A DNA stretch of 10,738 nt from Rikenellaceae bacterium (GTDB lineage: Bacteria; Bacteroidota; Bacteroidia; Bacteroidales; UBA932): the NCBI GenBank assembly GCA_900769385.1, contig CAAGGO010000210.1, forward strand, positions 1 through 10,738. The letters are read 5' to 3'. The notes beneath the pieces were generated by a model. That model was not told the origin of the DNA, ran no database searches, and was given only the letters and a program-made list of their open reading frames with translations. The position numbers and the translations under genes are program-made. Below, in pieces: positions 6,613-10,738 of the stretch. How positions within the stretch are numbered: the first letter of the stretch is position 1; the number at the start of each line of letters is the position of its first letter.

Positions 6613-6929
6613 TGGAAGGATTTATAACGTTTCTGCTCTTTTTTGCCCTTTTTATATGGGTGATGAAGAGATTGTTCCCCATTTTGGTGATGTGGTTCAT
6701 CAAACGTCAGATGAAGAAGGGTGGCGGAGCCAATTTTACACAGTTCGGGCCAGGAGGATTCGGATTCTGGAGTACCGGTTTCGGCAATCAGGCTGGCGGT
6801 GCGCAGGGAAATGCGCAGCAGCAGAGAGAGCAGAAGAAAGATGAGGGTAAAGTTATTATTTCAGATGTTCCCAAACAGGAGAAGGTGATTGACAAGGAGA
6901 TTGGGGAGTATGTAGATTTTGAGGAATAG
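6612..6929 (+). CDS. Small membrane protein, DUF4834-like
   Basis: This 105-residue protein of unknown function resembles the Bacteroidota family DUF4834. One long hydrophobic segment (about residues 4-30, interrupted by Lys19-Arg20, so possibly a re-entrant or two-part helix) is followed by a basic stretch KRQMKKGGG (31-39). Next come a Gly/Phe-rich region (38-60, repeated G-F and G-G pairs), a Gln/Lys-rich linker (64-80) and a conserved-looking acidic end, GEYVDFEE (98-105). The ATG at 6612 shares its A with the upstream TGA stop; a TTG at 6609 is in frame but unlikely. The stop is one base before the ABC exporter ATG. Position between a membrane-anchored envelope protein and an exporter suggests a small envelope accessory subunit, but this is inference only. 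A second reading frame over 6554-6844 is an overlap artefact. Confidence 0.8.
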   Translation: MEGFITFLLFFALFIWVMKRLFPILVMWFIKRQMKKGGGANFTQFGPGGFGFWSTGFGNQAGGAQGNAQQQREQKKDEGKVIISDVPKQEKVIDKEIGEYVDFEE

Positions 6930-6930
6930 G

Positions 6931-8757
6931 ATGAAAGATTTTAAGAGACTATTGGCGTACGCTAAGCCGTACAGGAGGTTTTGGCCGGGATATCTTGTCC
7001 TGTCCATTTTGTCGGTGATTTTTGGAGTGGTGAATTATGCATTGATTGACCCGCTCCTTACTGTGCTATTCCAACCGCAGAGTATGGATGTGCAGATTGT
7101 GAAGCCGGCTTTTGCATTGGATCCTGCCTATTTTGAGGAGCTGTTCTCATATTATCTTACAAAGGTTATGACTGCAAGCGGAATGCTTAAAGGTCTTATG
7201 TTTGTATGTGCCTTCTTTGTAGTTGCATCATTGCTTTCAAACATTACAAGATACCTTTCGCAGAGGATTCTGGTGAATATGCGAACATATATTATGCAGA
7301 ATATCAGAAAAGATCTGTTCAAGAAAATTTCTTCTTTGCACGTGGGATATTTCCATAACCAGAAGAAGGGTGATATTCTCTCTTCAATATCAAATGATGT
7401 TACCGAGGTGCAGAATGGAGTTGCCGACAGTTTTCACGTGATTTTCAGGGAGCCGCTTCTTGTACTTGGCTTTTTGGGTGCCCTTTTCTATATGTCGCCC
7501 AAGCTTACGATGGTAACTCTCCTTACTTTACCTTTTTCTGCGCTGGTGATTGGCAAGATCAGCCGCTCGCTCAAACGCAAAGCTGCCGATACCCAGTCTT
7601 TGATGGGAAGGATTGTGAGCCATTTTGAGGAGGCCATTTCTGGTGTGAGGATCATTAAGGCGTTCAATGCCCAAAAGTATGTGATGGGAAGTTTTGATGA
7701 AACTAACCACAGGCACAAGACCAGCAGCAGAAATATGTTCAACAAGCAGGAGATGGCATCTCCGCTTTCAGAGTTTTTGGGCATTACAGTTGCCGCTTCG
7801 GTGTTGTTTTATGGTGGATGGCTGCAGTTGAGGGGTGAGTTGGGTATGGATATGCCTGCTTTTGTGGTTTATATAGGTTTTTATTGGAGGGTGCTGGAGC
7901 CTGCAAAGGCTATGTCAAAGGCGTATGCAAGCATACAGAGGGGATTGGTATCGGGAAGAAGGCTTTTTGCCATTCTGGATGTTGAGAATCCTATTGTTGA
8001 GAGCAAGGATGCTGTTGAACTTGAGGATTTCAAGGATGGCATAGAGTTCAGGAATGTGAATTTTGCCTATGCTCAGGAGCCTGTTCTTAAAAATATAAAC
8101 CTTAAGATAGAGAAAGGAAAAATGGTAGCAATTGTAGGACCGTCTGGAGGAGGAAAATCCACTATGGCCGATTTGTTGCCAAGGTTCTATGATATTGAGG
8201 ATGGGGAGATATTGTTGGATGGCAGAAATATTAAGGATTATAAACTTGAGAGCCTCATTTCTGTTATGGGTATTGTTACCCAGGAGGCTATCCTGTTCAA
8301 TGATACTGTGTTCAACAATATTGCGTTTGGTATGGAGAACGTTACTCTGGAGGATGTGGAGAGGGCTGCCAGAATTGCAAATGCACACGATTTCATTATG
8401 CAGATGGAGCAGGGGTATCAGACCAATATTGGAGACAGGGGGGCAAAACTGTCGGGAGGACAGAGACAGAGACTTTCAATTGCCCGTGCGGTGCTGAAGA
8501 ATCCTCCTGTGCTCATTTTGGATGAGGCCACTTCTGCGTTGGATACAGAGAGCGAGAGACTGGTGCAGGATGCCCTTACTAACCTTATGAAGAACAGGAC
8601 CTCAATCGTAATTGCCCACAGGCTTTCAACAATCAGAAATGCTGATGAGATAGTTGTACTTAAGGAGGGTGAGATTATTGAAAGAGGTACTCACGATACA
8701 CTTATTGGTGCAGGCGGATTGTATTCAAATTTGTGCCAGTTGCAGAATTACAAGTAG
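6931..8757 (+). CDS. MsbA-like ABC exporter, fused membrane and ATPase domains
   Basis: This is an inner-membrane exporter half-transporter that works as a homodimer; in MsbA itself the cargo is lipid A core. Of 608 residues, the first 330 hold six membrane helices (about 20-40, 87-105, 172-190, 192-210, 282-300, 307-322). The first external loop (about 45-85) is longer than in E. coli MsbA (582 residues). The ATPase domain (about 370-608) is complete: Walker A GPSGGGKST (403-411), Q-loop Q451, signature LSGGQ (507-511), Walker B VLILDE (527-532), D-loop SALD (535-538) and switch H563. The ATG at 6931 gives the normal family N-terminus; the in-frame TTG at 6919 overlaps the upstream gene. It follows the DUF4834-like gene after one base and is followed 21 bases later by the acyl-ligase gene. 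Lipid export is likely, but a peptide or drug exporter cannot be ruled out, so no gene symbol is given. Confidence 0.93.
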   Translation: MKDFKRLLAYAKPYRRFWPGYLVLSILSVIFGVVNYALIDPLLTVLFQPQSMDVQIVKPAFALDPAYFEELFSYYLTKVMTASGMLKGLMFVCAFFVVASLLSNITRYLSQRILVNMRTYIMQNIRKDLFKKISSLHVGYFHNQKKGDILSSISNDVTEVQNGVADSFHVIFREPLLVLGFLGALFYMSPKLTMVTLLTLPFSALVIGKISRSLKRKAADTQSLMGRIVSHFEEAISGVRIIKAFNAQKYVMGSFDETNHRHKTSSRNMFNKQEMASPLSEFLGITVAASVLFYGGWLQLRGELGMDMPAFVVYIGFYWRVLEPAKAMSKAYASIQRGLVSGRRLFAILDVENPIVESKDAVELEDFKDGIEFRNVNFAYAQEPVLKNINLKIEKGKMVAIVGPSGGGKSTMADLLPRFYDIEDGEILLDGRNIKDYKLESLISVMGIVTQEAILFNDTVFNNIAFGMENVTLEDVERAARIANAHDFIMQMEQGYQTNIGDRGAKLSGGQRQRLSIARAVLKNPPVLILDEATSALDTESERLVQDALTNLMKNRTSIVIAHRLSTIRNADEIVVLKEGEIIERGTHDTLIGAGGLYSNLCQLQNYK

Positions 8758-8778
8758 AAAACAATAAAAACATATATT

Positions 8779-10440
8779 ATGGAAAGATCTTTAAATAAAA
8801 TTTTGGAGGAGAGTTTCAGAAAGAATTGGGATTGTGCGGCGCTTTCTGATTTTAAAGGTATTACATTGCATTATAGGGATGTGGCTAGAAGAATTGAGAA
8901 GCTGCATATCATCTTTAACATTTGCGGTGTGGAGAAGGGTGACAGAATTGCAATCTGTTCACGCAACCAGGCAAACTGGGGAGTTGTGTTCCTTGCTTCA
9001 CTTACATACGGGGCTGTACCTGTTCCAATTTTGCACGAGTTCAAGCCAAGCAATGTGCATCATATTGTAAACCACTCAGAATCAAGGGTCCTTTTTGTGG
9101 GTGATATGGTTTGGGAGAACCTTTCCGAGAGTGAGATGCCAAACTTGGATGCCATTATCCTGATCAATGATTTCTCTTTGCTAAGTTCAAAGAGTGAGCA
9201 GATTACAGATGCAAGGGAGCGCCTCAACGAGATGTTCGGAAAGAAATATCCAAAAAGTTTTGGTCCCGATGACATCAACTACCATAAGGAAGAGAGTGGA
9301 GAGGAGTTGGCAATGATCAACTATACCAGCGGAACATCTGGATTCTCAAAGGGTGTTATGATTCCATACAGATCTTTGCTTTCCAATGTGCTTTTTGCTA
9401 TTGAGGTTATGCCAAAAATTGGAAACAAGTCAAATGTTGTTTCAATGCTACCTTCTGCACATATGTACGGAATGATGTTTGAATTCCTGTTTGAGATGGC
9501 TGTGGGTGCCCACGTCCATTTCCTTACCAGAGTGCCTAGCCCAAGAATCATTATGGAGGCATTTGCAACCATCAAGCCGGATGTAATCATTTCTGTTCCA
9601 CTTATCATTGAGAAGATTTACAAGCAGAAACTTCAGCCTATATTGAGCAAGACCAGTATGAAGGTGCTTCTTCAGTTGCCTATCATTGACCAGATGCTTC
9701 ACGACAAGATTAAAGGTGAGCTGGTAAATGTATTTGGAGGCAATTTCCAGGAGATTATCATTGGCGGTGCCGCATTCAACAAGGAGGCGGATGAGTTCTT
9801 CCGCAAGATAGGTTTCCCTTATACTGTAGGTTATGGTATGACCGAGTGCGGTCCAATTATCTCGTACGCACCGTGGAACAATACCAAACTGTTCTCTTGC
9901 GGCAAGCCGGCTCCAAGAATGGAGGTGAGGATTGCCTCTGCAGATCCGGGAAAAATTCCAGGTGAGATTCAGGTAAGAGGTGCAAATGTGATGTTGGGAT
10001 ATTTCAAGAATGAGGAGGCAACAGCAGAGTCATTTACCACAGACGGCTGGATGAGAACCGGAGATATGGGTATCATTGATGAGGACGGCTATCTGTTCAT
10101 CAAAGGAAGGTGCAAGAGTATGATTCTTGGCCCTTCAGGTCAAAATATCTACCCTGAGGAGATTGAGAGTGTGATCAACAGTATGCCATACGTAATTGAG
10201 TCTCTTGTAGTGGAGTCCGGAGGGAAATTGCTTGCTCTTGTTTATCCTGATATGGACAGGGCAGGTAAAGAGGGATTGGACAAGAATGCAATCCTTAAGA
10301 AGATGGAGGAGAACATAGCTGCAGTTAATGTTGATATGCCAAATTACTCCAAGATTGCAGGTGTAAGGGTGGTTCCTGAAGAATTTGAGAAGACACCTAA
10401 GAAGAGTATCAAACGTTATATGTACCAGCAAAACAACTAG
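8779..10440 (+). CDS. AMP-dependent acyl-CoA/acyl ligase (adenylate-forming)
   Basis: The product belongs to the ANL superfamily, which activates a carboxylic acid with ATP to an acyl-AMP and then usually passes it to CoA; its similarity is to long-chain fatty acyl-CoA synthetases of the FadD15 type. The 553 residues show the P-loop-like YTSGTSGFSKG (182-192), GYGMTECGP (351-359), the MRTGDMG motif with D429 (425-431), the hinge region FIKGRCK (440-446) and NIYPEEIE (456-463). Near the C-terminus, the usual catalytic-Lys motif is TPKKSIKR (539-546), in which the Lys expected by alignment to TPTxKxKR falls on Ser543 with lysines at 541, 542 and 545. There is no signal peptide or membrane helix. 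The leader before the ATG is A/T-rich, and no promoter or terminator is visible in the 21-base gap after the ABC exporter, so the genes are likely co-transcribed. Acid substrate is unknown; acyl-ACP or acyl-CoA product is possible. Confidence 0.9.
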   Translation: MERSLNKILEESFRKNWDCAALSDFKGITLHYRDVARRIEKLHIIFNICGVEKGDRIAICSRNQANWGVVFLASLTYGAVPVPILHEFKPSNVHHIVNHSESRVLFVGDMVWENLSESEMPNLDAIILINDFSLLSSKSEQITDARERLNEMFGKKYPKSFGPDDINYHKEESGEELAMINYTSGTSGFSKGVMIPYRSLLSNVLFAIEVMPKIGNKSNVVSMLPSAHMYGMMFEFLFEMAVGAHVHFLTRVPSPRIIMEAFATIKPDVIISVPLIIEKIYKQKLQPILSKTSMKVLLQLPIIDQMLHDKIKGELVNVFGGNFQEIIIGGAAFNKEADEFFRKIGFPYTVGYGMTECGPIISYAPWNNTKLFSCGKPAPRMEVRIASADPGKIPGEIQVRGANVMLGYFKNEEATAESFTTDGWMRTGDMGIIDEDGYLFIKGRCKSMILGPSGQNIYPEEIESVINSMPYVIESLVVESGGKLLALVYPDMDRAGKEGLDKNAILKKMEENIAAVNVDMPNYSKIAGVRVVPEEFEKTPKKSIKRYMYQQNN

Positions 10441-10442
10441 AG

Positions 10443-10738
10443 ATGGAGTCAAAGCAGTTGCAGTTTGACAAGAGCTATCTTAGGATGGCCGGAATTTGGG
10501 CAAAGAATTCCTACTGCGTGCGCAGGCAGGTGGGGGCACTTATTGTTAAGGACCGCAGCATAATCTCTGACGGATACAATGGTACTCCGTGCGGATTTGA
10601 AAATGTATGTGAGGATGAAGAGGGGTGTACAAAACCATACGTGCTGCACGCTGAGGCCAATGCCATTACAAAGATGGCAAAGTCCAACAACAGCAGCTTG
10701 GGCGCAACTTTGTATGTAACGGCAGCTCCTTGTATGGA
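10443..10738 (+). CDS. Deoxycytidylate (dCMP) deaminase, N-terminal part (cut by window edge)
   Basis: This is a zinc-dependent deaminase of the ComEB/dCMP deaminase family, which converts dCMP to dUMP and so supplies dTTP synthesis. Of the usual 140-150 residues, 98 are visible and the frame is open at the edge. Seen are an R-x-Q-V-G-A-L-I-V core (28-35), the DGYNGTPCGFENV substrate-contact stretch (43-55), the zinc/proton-shuttle HAEANAI motif with H69 and E71 (69-75), and the beginning of the second zinc motif as TAAPCM (93-98), with the first metal Cys at 97. The rest of that motif is beyond the window. Its ATG lies only two bases after the stop of the acyl ligase, so it is almost certainly in the same operon. 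A cytidine-type deaminase of another name is possible, but HAEANAI with GYNG favours dCMP. Confidence 0.9.
   Translation, partial: MESKQLQFDKSYLRMAGIWAKNSYCVRRQVGALIVKDRSIISDGYNGTPCGFENVCEDEEGCTKPYVLHAEANAITKMAKSNNSSLGATLYVTAAPCM

Noticed and set aside
6554..6844. A 96-codon plus-strand frame overlapping the end of the envelope-protein gene and most of the DUF4834-like gene
   Set aside because: It spans two supported genes out of frame, is Arg-rich without a motif, and the DUF4834-like frame has clear membrane and C-terminal features.
8189..8497. A 102-codon plus-strand frame inside the ABC ATPase domain
   Set aside because: It is a +1 shadow of conserved Walker and signature regions, with no independent start context.
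1..10738. Defence system, mobile element, CRISPR or phage signal
   Set aside because: I saw no direct-repeat array, transposase, integrase, terminal inverted repeats, tRNA-like attachment site or abrupt composition change. RecQ and a deaminase are present but have housekeeping architecture and are not in one unit.

Overview
The window looks like core chromosome from a member of the Bacteroidota, most likely order Bacteroidales. Four observations point there: promoters of the TTTG-N19-21-TAnnTTTG type, start codons preceded by A/T-rich leaders instead of Shine-Dalgarno sequences, small proteins that match Bacteroidota families of unknown function (DUF3127, DUF4834), and NhaA, FKBP-lipoprotein and AMP-ligase proteins of the kind typical of that phylum. 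I see no mobile element, CRISPR array, tRNA, rRNA or phage gene, and no gap without a gene is longer than about 110 bases.

Layout. On the minus strand, bases 1-641 hold the N-terminal 213 codons of a RecQ DNA helicase; its C-terminal part lies outside the window. A 91-base divergent intergenic region follows, with a good candidate recQ promoter that overlaps, face to face, a candidate -7 box for the next gene. All other genes are on the plus strand. They are an arabinose-5-phosphate isomerase (KdsD/KpsF type, 733-1704), an NhaA Na+/H+ antiporter with its own candidate promoter (1759-3105), an FKBP-type peptidyl-prolyl isomerase lipoprotein (3133-3837) and a small DUF3127 protein with an SSB-like acidic tail (3849-4208). 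A strong intrinsic terminator (4231-4282) ends this block, and a new promoter overlaps the terminator.

The second block is a tight run that is probably one operon. It holds a 764-residue membrane-anchored envelope protein of unknown function (4318-6612), a 105-residue DUF4834-like membrane protein (6612-6929, start and stop overlapping by one base), an MsbA-like ABC exporter (6931-8757, one base further on), an AMP-dependent acyl ligase (8779-10440), and the start of a dCMP/cytidine deaminase (10443 to the window edge).

How they fit. KdsD makes the precursor of Kdo, and an MsbA-like exporter with an acyl-activating enzyme suggests envelope lipid work, but the two LPS-related genes are in different transcription units. 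Most of the window is housekeeping. The least-understood parts are the envelope protein plus DUF4834 pair coupled to the ABC exporter, and the DUF3127 protein with its SSB-like tip. I did not find convincing evidence of a new defence or mobile system here.
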